From Rhodovastum sp963709085 (GTDB taxonomy: Bacteria; Pseudomonadota; Alphaproteobacteria; Acetobacterales; Acetobacteraceae), in assembly GCA_963709085.1 (NCBI GenBank), contig CAVPVB010000024.1:930001-994000 (forward strand): a stretch of 64,000 nt of DNA, in the 5' to 3' direction. Positions 41,488-51,918 of the stretch are shown one piece after another. Numbering within the stretch: position 1 is the first letter of the stretch; each line of letters starts with the position of its first letter. The translations under genes and the position numbers were made by a program. A model generated the notes under the pieces. It was not told where the DNA came from. It searched no databases and saw only the letters and a program-made list of their open reading frames with translations.

Positions 41488-42417
41488 TTACCGCGTCGGC
41501 CGCGGCGGGGTCTGCGAGTAGTCGTAGAACCCCCGCCCGGTCTTGCGCCCGAGCCAGCCGGCCTCGACATATTTCACCAGCAGCGGGCAGGGCCGGTATT
41601 TGCTGTCCGACAGCCCCTCATACAGCACCTGCATGATGCTCAGGCAGGTATCCAGCCCAATGAAATCCGCCAGTTCCAGCGGCCCCATCGGGTGGTTGGC
41701 GCCCAGCCGCATGGCGCTGTCGATCGCCGGCACCGAGCCGACACCCTCATACAGCGCGTACACCGCCTCGTTGATCATCGGCACCAGGATGCGGTTGACG
41801 ATGAAGGCGGGGAAATCCTCGGCCACCGCCGTGGTCTTGCCCAGATGGTGGGCCAGCGCGAGCGTCGCCTGGAAGGTCGGCTCGTCGGTGGCGATGCCGC
41901 GGATGATCTCCACCAGCTTCATCACCGGCACCGGGTTCATGAAGTGCATGCCGATGAATTTTTCCGGCCGGTCGGTGGCGGCGCCAAGCCGGGTAATCGA
42001 AATCGACGAGGTGTTGGAGGCGACCATACAGGACGGCTTGATGTGCGGCAGCAGCGTGCGGAACACCGCCTTCTTCACCTCCTCCTTCTCCGTCGCCGCC
42101 TCGATCACCAGGTCGCAGTCGCCGAAGGCGGCATAGTCGGTGCTGGTGGTGATGCGCGCGAGCGCCGCCGCGCGGTCCTCGGCGGTGATCAGGTTGCGGT
42201 GCACCTGGCGGTCCATGTTGCGGCCCATGGTGGCGATCGCCTTGTCCAGCGCCTCGGCCTTCACGTCCAGCATGACCACCGGCACGCCGGCCAGCGCGCA
42301 GACATGCGCGATGCCGTTGCCCATCTGGCCGGCCCCGATCACGCCCACCCGGGCGATCGCGGGGCCGTTCGTCTGCGCGTCGGCGGCGACCGGGGTCGGC
42401 GTCACATCGATGTTCAT
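41488..42417 (-). CDS. hbd: 3-hydroxybutyryl-CoA dehydrogenase
   Basis: A 309-residue NAD-dependent 3-hydroxyacyl-CoA dehydrogenase. The Rossmann loop is RVGVIGAGQMGNGIAHVCAL; then LVIEAATEKEEVKKAVFRTL, VASNTSSISITRLG, FIGMHFMNPVPVMKLVEII (catalytic His with the Glu following) and FPAFIVNRILVPMINEAVYALYEG, ending KTGRGFYDYS. It acts in butyrate/PHB or fatty-acid metabolism. Its ATG directly follows the etfA stop, so electrons from an acyl-CoA dehydrogenase and this enzyme are probably linked in one operon etfB-etfA-hbd. Confidence 0.95.
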   Translation of the reverse strand: MNIDVTPTPVAADAQTNGPAIARVGVIGAGQMGNGIAHVCALAGVPVVMLDVKAEALDKAIATMGRNMDRQVHRNLITAEDRAAALARITTSTDYAAFGDCDLVIEAATEKEEVKKAVFRTLLPHIKPSCMVASNTSSISITRLGAATDRPEKFIGMHFMNPVPVMKLVEIIRGIATDEPTFQATLALAHHLGKTTAVAEDFPAFIVNRILVPMINEAVYALYEGVGSVPAIDSAMRLGANHPMGPLELADFIGLDTCLSIMQVLYEGLSDSKYRPCPLLVKYVEAGWLGRKTGRGFYDYSQTPPRPTR

Positions 42418-43353
42418 TCAGGAGCGCTCCAGCTCGGCCGCCAGTTCGGGCAGCGCGGTGAACAGATCGGCGACCAGGCCGTAATCGGCAACCTGGAAGA
42501 TCGGCGCTTCCTCGTCCTTGTTGATCGCCACGATCACTTTGCTGTCTTTCATGCCGGCAAGGTGCTGGATGGCGCCGGAAATCCCCACCGCGATATACAA
42601 TTCAGGGGCGACGATCTTCCCGGTTTGCCCAACCTGATAGTCGTTGGGAACGAAGCCCGCATCGACGGCCGCCCGGCTGGCGCCGACGGCGGCGCCGAGC
42701 TTGTCGGCGATCACATCGAGCAGATGGAAATTCTCACCGCTGCGCATGCCGCGCCCGCCCGAGATGACCACCCGCGCGGCGGTCAGATCCGGCCGCTCGC
42801 TGTGGGTCAGCTCGGCCGAGACGAAGCGGCCGGGGCTCGGCACGTCGGGGATCGGCACCGCCTCGATCGGCGCATTGCCCCCCTCGGCCGGCACCGGGTC
42901 GAAGCTGGCCGCGCGCACGGTCAGCACCAGCTTTGCGTCCGCGCTCCGCACCGTCGCCAGCGCGTTGCCGGCGTAGATCGGACGGACGAAGGTGTGTGCG
43001 TCCACGACGGCCGCGACCTCGCTGATCACCTGCACGTCCAGCAGGGCGGCGACCCGCGGCATGACGTTCTTGCCCTCGGCGGAGGCCGCCGCCAGCAGGT
43101 GGCTGTAGCCGGGGGCGAGGGCAACCAGCAGGGCGGCCACCGGCTCGGCCAGCAGATGGTCGAACACCGGCGCGTCGGCGACCAGCACCCGCGCGACCCC
43201 CGGCAGCTTCGCCGCCGCCGCGGCCGCCGCCGGCACGCCGTGCCCGGCCACCAGCACATGCACCTCGCCCAATTGCTGCGCCGCCGCCACCGCCGAGCGG
43301 GAGGGCTGCCTGATGCCGGCCCCGTCGTGATCGAGGAAAACCAGGGAGGTCAT
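42418..43353 (-). CDS. etfA: Electron transfer flavoprotein alpha subunit
   Basis: A 311-residue FAD-binding subunit. N-terminal domain with LVFLDHDGAGIRQPSRSAV; C-terminal FAD domain with VVISGGRGMRSGENFHLLD, VGASRAAVDAGFVPNDYQVGQTGKIVAPELYIAVGISGAIQHLAGMKDSKVIVAINKDEEAPIFQVADYGLV in sequence. With EtfB it carries electrons from acyl-CoA dehydrogenases to ETF-quinone oxidoreductase. It starts two bases after etfB ends. Confidence 0.96.
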   Translation of the reverse strand: MTSLVFLDHDGAGIRQPSRSAVAAAQQLGEVHVLVAGHGVPAAAAAAAKLPGVARVLVADAPVFDHLLAEPVAALLVALAPGYSHLLAAASAEGKNVMPRVAALLDVQVISEVAAVVDAHTFVRPIYAGNALATVRSADAKLVLTVRAASFDPVPAEGGNAPIEAVPIPDVPSPGRFVSAELTHSERPDLTAARVVISGGRGMRSGENFHLLDVIADKLGAAVGASRAAVDAGFVPNDYQVGQTGKIVAPELYIAVGISGAIQHLAGMKDSKVIVAINKDEEAPIFQVADYGLVADLFTALPELAAELERS

Positions 43354-43356
43354 GGC

Positions 43357-44106
43357 TCAGATCACCTTCGCTTCGGTCCGCAACCTGGCCACCAGTTCGG
43401 CGACCGAGGCGACTTTCTTGCCGGCCTGCCGCTTCGGCGGCTCGACCACCTTCAGCACGGTCAGGCGCGGCGTCGGGTCCACCTCCAGCTCGGCCGGCGT
43501 CACCGTCTGGATCGGCTTTTTGCGCGCCTTCATGATGTTGGGCAGGCTGGCATAGCGCGGCTCATTCAGCCGTAAATCAGCGGTGATGATCGCCGGCAGC
43601 GGCAGCGCCACCGTCTCCAGCCCGCCATCCACTTCGCGGGTGACGGTGATGGTGCCGTCCTGCACCGTCAGCTTGCTGGCGAAGGTGCCCTGCGGCCAGC
43701 CGAGCAGGGCGGCCAGCATCTGGCCGGTGGCGTTCATGTCGTCGTCGATCGCCTGCTTGCCCGGGATCACCAGCTGCGGCTGCTCGCGGTCCACCAGCGC
43801 CTTCAGCAGCTTGGCCACCGCCAGCGGCTGCAGATCGACATCGGTCTGCACCAGGATGCCGCGATCGGCACCCATGGCCAGGGCGGTGCGGATGGTCTCG
43901 GCGCAGGCGGCCTGCCCGAGCGACACCGCCACGATCTCGCTGGCGACGCCCTTCTCCTTCAGGCGCACCGCCTCCTCGACCGCGATCTCGTCGAACGGGT
44001 TCATCGACATCTTGACCCCGCTGGTCTCGACGCCGGTGCCGTCCGACTTCACCCGGACCTTGACGTTGTAATCGACCACCCGCTTGACGGGCACGAGGAT
44101 CTTCAT
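43357..44106 (-). CDS. etfB: Electron transfer flavoprotein beta subunit
   Basis: A 249-residue AMP-binding subunit from ATG 44106: MKILVPVKRVVDYNVKVRVK, KMSMNPFDEIAVEEAVRLKE, EIVAVSLGQAACAETIRTALAMGADRG, GKQAIDDDMNATGQMLAALL and the signature VALPLPAIITADLRLNEPRYASLPNIMKARKKPI. It is the first gene of etfB-etfA-hbd; the promoter must lie in the 271 bases after the chvG stop. Confidence 0.96.
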   Translation of the reverse strand: MKILVPVKRVVDYNVKVRVKSDGTGVETSGVKMSMNPFDEIAVEEAVRLKEKGVASEIVAVSLGQAACAETIRTALAMGADRGILVQTDVDLQPLAVAKLLKALVDREQPQLVIPGKQAIDDDMNATGQMLAALLGWPQGTFASKLTVQDGTITVTREVDGGLETVALPLPAIITADLRLNEPRYASLPNIMKARKKPIQTVTPAELEVDPTPRLTVLKVVEPPKRQAGKKVASVAELVARLRTEAKVI

Positions 44107-44160
44107 GGAGTGTCGCCGCTTCCTGAGCTTGCCGGACCTGTTCCGGGACGTTGTTCTTCC

Positions 44161-44192
44161 CCTGCTGGGCACGCAACCTGCTGGGCACGCCA
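44161..44192. repeat. 16-bp tandem duplication upstream of etfB
   Basis: CCTGCTGGGCACGCAA (44161-44176) is followed by CCTGCTGGGCACGCCA (44177-44192) in the non-coding region 55 bases before the etfB start. Its period is 16, unlike the period-15 repeats within genes. Confidence 0.8.
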
Positions 44193-44377
44193 ATTGTCCG
44201 AACGTTCCCGGACAGGGCTCACGCCCGGCTGTTCGCACATGCAATATAAGGGGCGGACATTAGTTGCGCCCTGGTCCCGATGTCAAACACTGCGCCGGCC
44301 CGGTGGCACGGGTCACGATCGCGTGCCACGCGCAGCAGCCGGGCGGTTTCGCAACCTCGCGGAGCGAGTACCACCGC

Positions 44378-46057
44378 CTACGCGGCGGCGGGAAGGCGGA
44401 CGATGAAGCGGGCGCCGAGGGTCTGACCGCGCTCGTCGCGGCGGTTCTCGGCAATGATGCGGCCCTTCAGCGCCTCGACGATCTGCCGGCTGATCGACAG
44501 GCCGAGGCCGGAATGCTGGCCGAATCGCTCATCCTTCGGCCGTTCGGAATAGAACCGGTCGAAGATGTGCTCCAGATTGGCCTCGGGAATGCCGGGCCCC
44601 TCGTCCTCGACGCTGATCTCCACCTGGCGGCCGGAATGGCGGGCGTGCAGGCGGATGTGGCCGTCGCGCGGCGAGAAGGATTCGGCATTGCCGATCAGGT
44701 TGCGCAGCACCTGCACCAGCCGCCCTTCCACCGCCTGCACCACCACCTGCCCCTCGGGTGGGGCGAGCTCGATATGCGGGTCGCCATCGCCGCGGGTGGT
44801 TTCGTTGATCTCGGCCAGGGCGGCGAGGATCGGCGCCACGTCAACCGGTTCGACGGCGACCCGCGACAGCTCGGCGTCGATGCGCGAGGCGTCGCTGATG
44901 TCGCTGATCAGCCGGTCGAGCCGGCCGACATCCTCGGCGATGATGGCCAGCAGGCGGCGCTGCTTGTCGGCATCCTCGATGCGGCGCAGCGTCTCGATGG
45001 CGCTGCGGATGGAGGTCAGCGGGTTCTTGATTTCGTGCGCCACGTCGGCGGCGAAGCGCTCGATCGCATCCATCCGCGCCCAGAGCGCGCGGGCGGATTC
45101 CGACAGGGCGCCGGCCAGTTCGCCGATCTCGTCGCCGCGTTCCAGCAGCGACACCGGCACCGCGCCGGTGCGCCCGCGCCCCTCGCGCATCTGCTCCGCC
45201 GCCCCGGCCAGGCGCAGAATCGGGCGGGCGATGGTCTGCGACAGGTACCAGGAGAGCATCACCGTCAGGCCGAGGGCCAGGGTGAACAGGCCGAGGATGG
45301 ACAGGCGGATGGCGAGCAGGCTGTCGTCCACCTCCCGCGCCTCGCGGGTCAGCAGCACGATGCCCACGGTCGCGTGGTTGCGCTGCACCGGCTCGGCCAC
45401 CGTCACCAGCAGCCGGTTATCCGCGGTGCGCCGGATATAGGGCGGCATTTCGCGGGTCTGGTTGGTGCCGGTGAGCCGCACCTCCTCGGGCACGTCGGGC
45501 TGCCAGTCCGGGCCGGCGGCGGAGGGGCCGGTATCGAGTCGCGGCGCCTGGTTGTTGTGCGGCAGCAGGGCCAGGATCTGGTCATAGATGTGGCCGATGG
45601 TGCCGACCACGCGGCCGCGATCGACCGCCGGCGGCAGCGGCTCGGTGACCACCGCGCCGCCGGTGCCCTCGCGCACCCGGCTGTCGGCCACCACGGTGCC
45701 GTCCGGCGCATACAGCTTGGCCTGCGCGTTCGGCGACGGCTCGGTCAGGCTGCGCAGCAGCGGCCGGGCCAGATCGGGCACCAGATGCGGCCGGTCGCCC
45801 TCGTCCATTTTCACCGCGGTTTCGCCCAGCGCGCCGGAGAAGATGCGGGCCTGCTCGCGCAGGGTGCCGACCTCGGCCTGCAGCAGCCCGTTCTGGTACT
45901 GGTCGAGGTAAAGCAGCCCGGCCAGCAGCAGCACCAGCGGCAGCGCGTTGACCAGCAGGATGCGGCGCAGCAGCGGCGACAGCCAGCGGAAGCGGCGGCG
46001 CTTGCGCAGGCTTGCCGGCGTGGCCAGGGGGATGGGCAGGACGCCGCTGTCGGGCAT
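44378..46057 (-). CDS. chvG: Sensor histidine kinase ChvG
   Basis: A 559-residue two-component sensor. First membrane segment at about residues 33-52 (ILLVNALPLVLLLAGLLYL), a periplasmic sensor to about 260 and a second segment (LFTLALGLTVMLSWYL); then HAMP. The phospho-acceptor helix is AADVAHEIKNPLTSIRSAIETL; ATP-binding boxes are LRNLIGNAESFSP, VEDEGPGIPEANLEHIF and SGLGLSISRQIVEALKG. Order and length match ChvG/ExoS, which responds to acid and envelope stress. It follows chvI by six bases. Confidence 0.93.
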   Translation of the reverse strand: MPDSGVLPIPLATPASLRKRRRFRWLSPLLRRILLVNALPLVLLLAGLLYLDQYQNGLLQAEVGTLREQARIFSGALGETAVKMDEGDRPHLVPDLARPLLRSLTEPSPNAQAKLYAPDGTVVADSRVREGTGGAVVTEPLPPAVDRGRVVGTIGHIYDQILALLPHNNQAPRLDTGPSAAGPDWQPDVPEEVRLTGTNQTREMPPYIRRTADNRLLVTVAEPVQRNHATVGIVLLTREAREVDDSLLAIRLSILGLFTLALGLTVMLSWYLSQTIARPILRLAGAAEQMREGRGRTGAVPVSLLERGDEIGELAGALSESARALWARMDAIERFAADVAHEIKNPLTSIRSAIETLRRIEDADKQRRLLAIIAEDVGRLDRLISDISDASRIDAELSRVAVEPVDVAPILAALAEINETTRGDGDPHIELAPPEGQVVVQAVEGRLVQVLRNLIGNAESFSPRDGHIRLHARHSGRQVEISVEDEGPGIPEANLEHIFDRFYSERPKDERFGQHSGLGLSISRQIVEALKGRIIAENRRDERGQTLGARFIVRLPAAA

Positions 46058-46063
46058 GGAGGG

Positions 46064-46765
46064 TCAGGAATCCTTGTAGCGGTAGCCGATGCCGTACAGC
46101 GTCTCGATCTGGTTGAAGCTGTCATCGGCGCTGCGGAACTTCTTGCGCACGCGTTTGACATGGCTGTCGATGGTGCGGTCGTCCACGTAGATGTTCTCGC
46201 CGTAGGCGGCGTCGATCAGTTGGTCGCGCGATTTCACCATGCCGGGGCGGGTGGCCAGCGCCTTGACCAGCAGGAATTCGGTCACGGTGAGCTGGATGTC
46301 GCGGCCCTTCCACAGGCATTGGTGCTTGGTTTCGTCCAGCACCAGCTCGCCGCGCACGATCACCCCGGCGGGGGTGGTGCCGGAGCCTTCGGCGCGGCTG
46401 GCTTCGTTGCGGCGCAGCAGGGCGCGGATGCGCTCCAGCAGCAGGCGCTGGCTGAACGGCTTGGTGATGTAGTCATCGGCACCAAGCCGCAGCCCCATCA
46501 CTTCGTCCACCTCCTCGTCCTTGCTGGTGAGGAAGATCACCGGCAGGCTGGTGCGCTGGCGCAGCCGCTGCAGCAGTTCCATGCCGTCCATTCGCGGCAT
46601 TTTGATGTCGAGCACGGCGAGGTCGACGGGACGGCTGATCAGCCCCTGCAGCGCGCTTTCGCCATCGGTGTAGGTGCGCACCTGGTAGCCTTCCTGCTCC
46701 AGCGTCATGGCGACGCTGGTGAGGATGTTGCGGTCATCGTCCACCAGGGCGATGGTCTGCTTCAT
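46064..46765 (-). CDS. chvI: Response regulator ChvI
   Basis: A 233-residue OmpR-type regulator. Receiver domain: TIALVDDDRNILTSV, phosphorylated Asp in LAVLDIKMPRMDGMELL, FLTSKDEEVDEVMGLRLGADDYITKPFS. Winged helix: LTVTEFLLVKALATRPGMVKSR, YVDDRTIDSHVKRVRKKF and ETLYGIGYRYKDS. The first gene of the chvI-chvG operon. It divergently faces the frameshifted ORF at 46.9 kb. Confidence 0.95.
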   Translation of the reverse strand: MKQTIALVDDDRNILTSVAMTLEQEGYQVRTYTDGESALQGLISRPVDLAVLDIKMPRMDGMELLQRLRQRTSLPVIFLTSKDEEVDEVMGLRLGADDYITKPFSQRLLLERIRALLRRNEASRAEGSGTTPAGVIVRGELVLDETKHQCLWKGRDIQLTVTEFLLVKALATRPGMVKSRDQLIDAAYGENIYVDDRTIDSHVKRVRKKFRSADDSFNQIETLYGIGYRYKDS

Positions 46766-46870
46766 GGGCGTTCTCCGGGGGTGTCGCGCGGGCGGGCTGG
46801 CCAGTTCTCGCCCGATCACGCCACTATGGGCGTGGATTGTGGCGCATTGCGGATGAAGGGGGAACAGAAT

Positions 46871-47306
46871 ATGGCGGCAAACCCGCCCGAACAGCCATCG
46901 CTGGCACAGGCACAACTGGAACCGGAATCATCCCTCCGGATGTCCCGCAAGCTGCTGCGGACAGCGCGGCGGCGCCAGGCCGGGCTGGCACCGGATACCG
47001 CGGCGGTTGCGGCGATCGCCGCCGCGGCCGATGATATCCTGTTGCATGGCCGTCGCGATCATCCGGACGCGTTGCAGGCGGTCGCCCGGCAGGCGGGCGG
47101 CCGGGGCATCATGGCGGATGGCGGGAGTCGATGTGGAATGCTGCGATCTTGCCTGCCCCGATGCCGGAAGTGCGGAGCCGGAGCGGCGCATCGCCTGGGC
47201 GGCGCCGGTGGCCGATCCGGGCGGCGTGCGGACCGAACGGGTGCGGCTGGCCCGGGCCGCGCGCGCGGCAGGGGTGACCGTGCCGGGACTACCCGCAAAC
47301 AGGTGA
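46871..47306 (+). pseudogene. Hypothetical gene, probably frameshifted
   Basis: Two frames with coding-like codon use join near 47113-47120. The first (ATG 46871; an in-frame ATG at 46853 is possible) gives LRMSRKLLRTARRRQAGLAP and DALQAVARQAGGRGIMADG; the second gives GVDVECCDLACPDAGSAEPERR and LARAARAAGVTVPGLPANR. In the unshifted frame GC at third positions collapses after the junction. No domain is recognised. It lies between the divergent chvI and the co-directional pckA. Confidence 0.5.
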
Positions 47307-47351
47307 AATGATACAAACTGGGCACCGCCCCGTGCTGGAGACATAAACTCG

Positions 47352-48965
<1,614 letters not shown>

Positions 48966-48973
48966 TATAGGCA

Positions 48974-49119
48974 AGGAAGGCCAGGGCTCTGCCCTGGACC
49001 CGCCAAGGGCCGAGAGGCCCCTGGACCCCATCACTTAGACAGTTGTTATGAGAGGGGGGGGTGAGGAGATGCTTCGGCCCCTCATCTCATAACAACTGTC
49101 TAAACGAATGGGTTCTAAG
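48974..49119. repeat. Full-length palindromic element, left part (split by insertion sequence)
   Basis: Outer arm AAGGAAGGCCAGGGCTCTG, then CGCCAAGGGCCGAGAGGCC and CCTGGACCCCAT. The inner hairpin has perfect 19-base arms TTAGACAGTTGTTATGAGA (49035-49053) and its complement (49085-49103) around GGGGGGGTGAGGAGATGC. It ends GGGTTCTAAG where the IS begins. The remaining arm is at 51005. Confidence 0.88.
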
Positions 49120-49191
49120 CTCGGCTTTCCGCCGTCGGTTTCTTGAGCGTACCGGTTTGGCAGAGTGCCGTGGAACGGACAACTGGAGTCG

Positions 49192-50589
49192 TCAGGCGGC
49201 GTAGCACACGGTCTCGACGAGACTCTGCAGGAGAGTCGTGGGAATTTCGATGACGTCCTTGCCTGGCCGGGACATCGAAAAATGCGGTGGGCACCAAAGT
49301 GCCCGGCGGACGGCGGCGATGGCGTCGCTGAAGGTGGGTTCCTGCTTGGCATACCAGGCGGCCCCGCGCGGGCGCAGGGCGGTAGCCTGCGCTGCCATCA
49401 ACTCGCCGGCCCACAGCGTCACCAGCGAGAACAACCCGAGCAGCGCCGGCGTGGTGCGCAGGATGGCCTGGTCCGACCATTGCCGCTGGGTCTCGACGCC
49501 GAGATGGCGGCGGACTTCCTGAAACGTCGTCTCGACGCGCCACCGCGAGACGAAGCAGCCCAGGATCTCCGCCGGTGTGTCGTCGAGGTTGGTGCTGAGG
49601 AAGGCCTGCGGCTCGCGCTGGCCGGACGGATCGCGCACCAGCACCCAGCGGAGCGGCGCCGGCGGCAGGCCGGCATGGTACCAGACCGCGGTGCCGGAGA
49701 CGATTTCGACCAGCCGGGTCTCGCCACCATACCAGTCGGTCACCTGCAGCTTGGTCCAGACGGTTGCCGGGTTCGCCAGCACGGCGCTGAGCTTGGGCAG
49801 AGGCTTGCCTTTCAGCGCCGGCCGGCCGCGCTGGCCGGGCGGGCGCGGCAGGGCCGGCGCGAACAGGTTGGCATCGAGCCGCAGGCGGGTGATCAGACGG
49901 ACGCGGCGGCGGACCGCGGCGATCAGTTCGAGGGTGGCGAAGCTGCTGTCGCCGACGATGGCGATGCGGCGGTCGGGCAGCCAGCGCCTTGTCTGCAGGA
50001 TCGCCTGGATCGCCCAGCGGGTCAGCGGCTTGTGGCGCCGGCCCCGCTTCTCGTTGCAGCGCTGCGATGGCGCCAGGATGGTCAGGAACGGCAGCGCCCA
50101 GCGCCGCTTCGCCCACGGAACCGGCAGCACCACCATCAACGACAGCCAGCGCAGGCCGCTGGTTTTGACGAAGAAGCCGCGCGAGGACCGCACCGGATCG
50201 CGGTAGATGCCGCGGGCTGCGATGTTCGGCCCCCAGCGGCGTTCGATGGTGTCGTCGATGCCGATCACCACCTCGCCGGTCGGCAGCAAGGCGTCGAGCA
50301 GGTGGATGAGCAGTCTGCGCGCCAGGGCGTGCGAATTCCAACGCGCCTGGCTCAGGACTTCGTGGAAGCGGCCGAAGCTCGGCTGGTCGGCCAGCCCCAT
50401 CACCCGCAGGGCGGCGCTGACCGTCCGCTGGCTTGGTGCCAACACCGCGCCGGCGACCAGGACCAGCACGCGCTGCCAGACCGGCGCGGTGAAACAGTCG
50501 CGGAACGGCGCCAGCCAGCTGGCCAGCAGCGACGGCACGGGGAGAGTGCCGGGGGAAACGGGGGCGGCGGGGGTGCAATCGGGCGTCAT
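49192..50589 (-). CDS. Transposase, IS701-like DDE family
   Basis: A 465-residue transposase from ATG 50589 (a longer in-frame start at 50646 exists). It contains GEVVIGIDDTIERRWGPNIAARGIYRDP with the first Asp, RRIAIVGDSSFATLELI with the second, and CFVSRWRVETTFQEVRRHLG with the Glu region. The start region is Pro/Ala rich. The frame is uninterrupted. The family call rests on the GIDDT pattern and target sequence, and IS4-like alternatives cannot be excluded. Confidence 0.82.
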   Translation of the reverse strand: MTPDCTPAAPVSPGTLPVPSLLASWLAPFRDCFTAPVWQRVLVLVAGAVLAPSQRTVSAALRVMGLADQPSFGRFHEVLSQARWNSHALARRLLIHLLDALLPTGEVVIGIDDTIERRWGPNIAARGIYRDPVRSSRGFFVKTSGLRWLSLMVVLPVPWAKRRWALPFLTILAPSQRCNEKRGRRHKPLTRWAIQAILQTRRWLPDRRIAIVGDSSFATLELIAAVRRRVRLITRLRLDANLFAPALPRPPGQRGRPALKGKPLPKLSAVLANPATVWTKLQVTDWYGGETRLVEIVSGTAVWYHAGLPPAPLRWVLVRDPSGQREPQAFLSTNLDDTPAEILGCFVSRWRVETTFQEVRRHLGVETQRQWSDQAILRTTPALLGLFSLVTLWAGELMAAQATALRPRGAAWYAKQEPTFSDAIAAVRRALWCPPHFSMSRPGKDVIEIPTTLLQSLVETVCYAA

Positions 50590-50690
50590 CGAACCCGTAG
50601 AATCGAACGACGCCCGTGGCGCAAGCCGCGCCGTGGCGCCGCTCATCCGCGGCGATGCGCCGTCCCCGGGCCACCGATAATATAGTGAGC

Positions 50691-50972
50691 ATGACCGACG
50701 GCATCGTCCAGCGCATCGAGCGATTTACCTTCAGCCGCGGCGCCGTGCTGGTCGAGCGCCGCAACCGCGGCTACTCGCTCTACCACGCCGCCTCCGGGGC
50801 GCCGGTCGCACGCCTGCGCCCGAACGCCGACAACGATCGCGTCGAGGTGCTCTACTGGTCACTCGGGAAGGAACGCTGGTCACCCACCGGCCCGTTCGGC
50901 CGCACCGTCCTGCCGCTCGAAGACGCCCTCCGCTTCATCGCCACCGAGGATATCTTCTGGGCGCTGATCTGA
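50691..50972 (+). CDS. Small passenger protein of the insertion sequence
   Basis: A 93-residue protein from ATG 50691, divergent from the transposase gene and inside the IS ends. It reads IERFTFSRGAVLVERRNRGYSLY, PVARLRPNADNDRVEVLYWSLGKERW and PFGRTVLPLEDALRFIATEDIFWAL. The composition is that of a compact folded protein rich in beta strands. No known domain is recognised. Since the ends and target duplication enclose it, it moves with the element. It could be a regulatory or accessory protein, but no evidence fixes this. Confidence 0.7.
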   Translation: MTDGIVQRIERFTFSRGAVLVERRNRGYSLYHAASGAPVARLRPNADNDRVEVLYWSLGKERWSPTGPFGRTVLPLEDALRFIATEDIFWALI

Positions 50973-51004
50973 TGCGCCCGCGGAATCACCGACGGAAAGT
51001 CGAG

Positions 51005-51057
51005 CTAAGGGCTCCGCCCTTAGCGGGGTCCAGGGGCAGAGCCCCTGGCCTTCCTCC
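51005..51057. repeat. Full-length palindromic element, right part
   Basis: CTAAGGGCTCCGCCCTTAG, CGGGGTCCAGGGGCAGAG and CCCCTGGCCTTCC complete the element begun at 48974. It lies before the stop of the phosphatase gene. Confidence 0.88.
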
Positions 51058-51069
51058 CCCCCATTGCGA

Positions 51070-51741
51070 TTATTCGCGTTGCAGCACCCGATCGTTCAGC
51101 AACGTGCCCAGCCGTCCCGCCCTGAAGCCGGCGGCGATCGCGTCGGGGTCGTAGCTGTCGCGCGCCCACGCGGCGAAGGCAACCCGCCCTTCCCCTTCGC
51201 GCGCATAGGCGCGTAGCACCGCATCCAGCACGCCGGCCCGCGAGCGGGCCAGGTGGCCCCAGCGCAGCGACAGCTGGCGCATGGCATCGGCGACCGTCGC
51301 GCCCTCCAGCAGCAGGAACACCGCGCCGGCGAACCCCGCCCGGTCGGCGCCCGATTTGCAATGGACGACCGCGGGCTCGCGCAGGCCCTGCAGGGCCGCG
51401 ATCAGCGCCAGCAGGCGCTCGCGCGGCGGCGGCCGGCCGCTCGACATCGGCAGATCGATGAAGTCCAGGCCCAATCGGTGCGCCCGCTCGCGCGACAGCG
51501 CGTCCGAGCCGTTGCCGGTGGGGCCGCGCAGATTGAGCACGCTGCGGATGCCCCAGCGCCGCACCATGGCCGAAAGCCGCGCGGGGGTGGGGTGGTTGCA
51601 GCGATACAACCGGCCCGGCAGCACCGGGCCGGCATTGGTCCAGGCCAGGCGCAACACGCCATGATCAACCAGCATGCTGTCGATCCAGGCAAGGCGGCGT
51701 CCGGCAGCGGTGTCAAGGCCGCCGCGGAAGATCGTGTCCAT
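51070..51741 (-). CDS. Protein tyrosine phosphatase-like protein
   Basis: A 223-residue protein with LYRCNHPTPARLSAMVRRWGIRSVLNLRG, then PAVVHCKSGADRAGFAGAVFLLLEG. The HCxxxxxR loop is the catalytic P-loop of Cys-based tyrosine phosphatases of the DSP/Tyr_phosphatase type; the WTNAGPVLPGRLYR opening is usual for bacterial members. No kinase or polysaccharide export gene is adjacent, so the substrate is unknown. It diverges from the first CBS gene. Confidence 0.88.
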   Translation of the reverse strand: MDTIFRGGLDTAAGRRLAWIDSMLVDHGVLRLAWTNAGPVLPGRLYRCNHPTPARLSAMVRRWGIRSVLNLRGPTGNGSDALSRERAHRLGLDFIDLPMSSGRPPPRERLLALIAALQGLREPAVVHCKSGADRAGFAGAVFLLLEGATVADAMRQLSLRWGHLARSRAGVLDAVLRAYAREGEGRVAFAAWARDSYDPDAIAAGFRAGRLGTLLNDRVLQRE

Positions 51742-51918
51742 GGCGCATCCGCCCTGCCGCCGCGGGACTGGCCCCGCGACCCGGGCTGCGTATATCCTGA
51801 TGCCGGCCGCGCACGCCAGCCTCCCGGCGGGCCAAGTGGTTCATCTCATGCGCGGTTGCCCGCTTCCGCCTGGAGTCCACGCTGGCGTGGCTCGCGCCAG
51901 GAAAAAAGGAAACAGACC

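Larger units (their letters stand above)
49120..51004. mobile_element. IS701-like insertion sequence with passenger ORF
   Basis: A 1885-base element. Ends are CTCGGCTTTCCGCCGTCGGT and, inverse, CTCGACTTTCC then GTCGGTGAT; they align for about 12 bases and again after a three-base gap. A 5-base repeat CTAAG flanks it (49115-49119 and 51005-51009), containing CTAA, which fits the YTAR target preference of IS701 elements. Removing it and one CTAAG restores a complete palindromic repeat. It carries the transposase gene and, on the other strand, a 93-residue ORF. Confidence 0.8.

Noticed and set aside
44264..47311. 1015-codon open frame on the plus strand
   Set aside because: It is antisense to chvG and chvI and has the Gly/Ala/Arg/His-rich composition of a GC-rich shadow frame. 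Only its last part may overlap a real gene (46871 onward).
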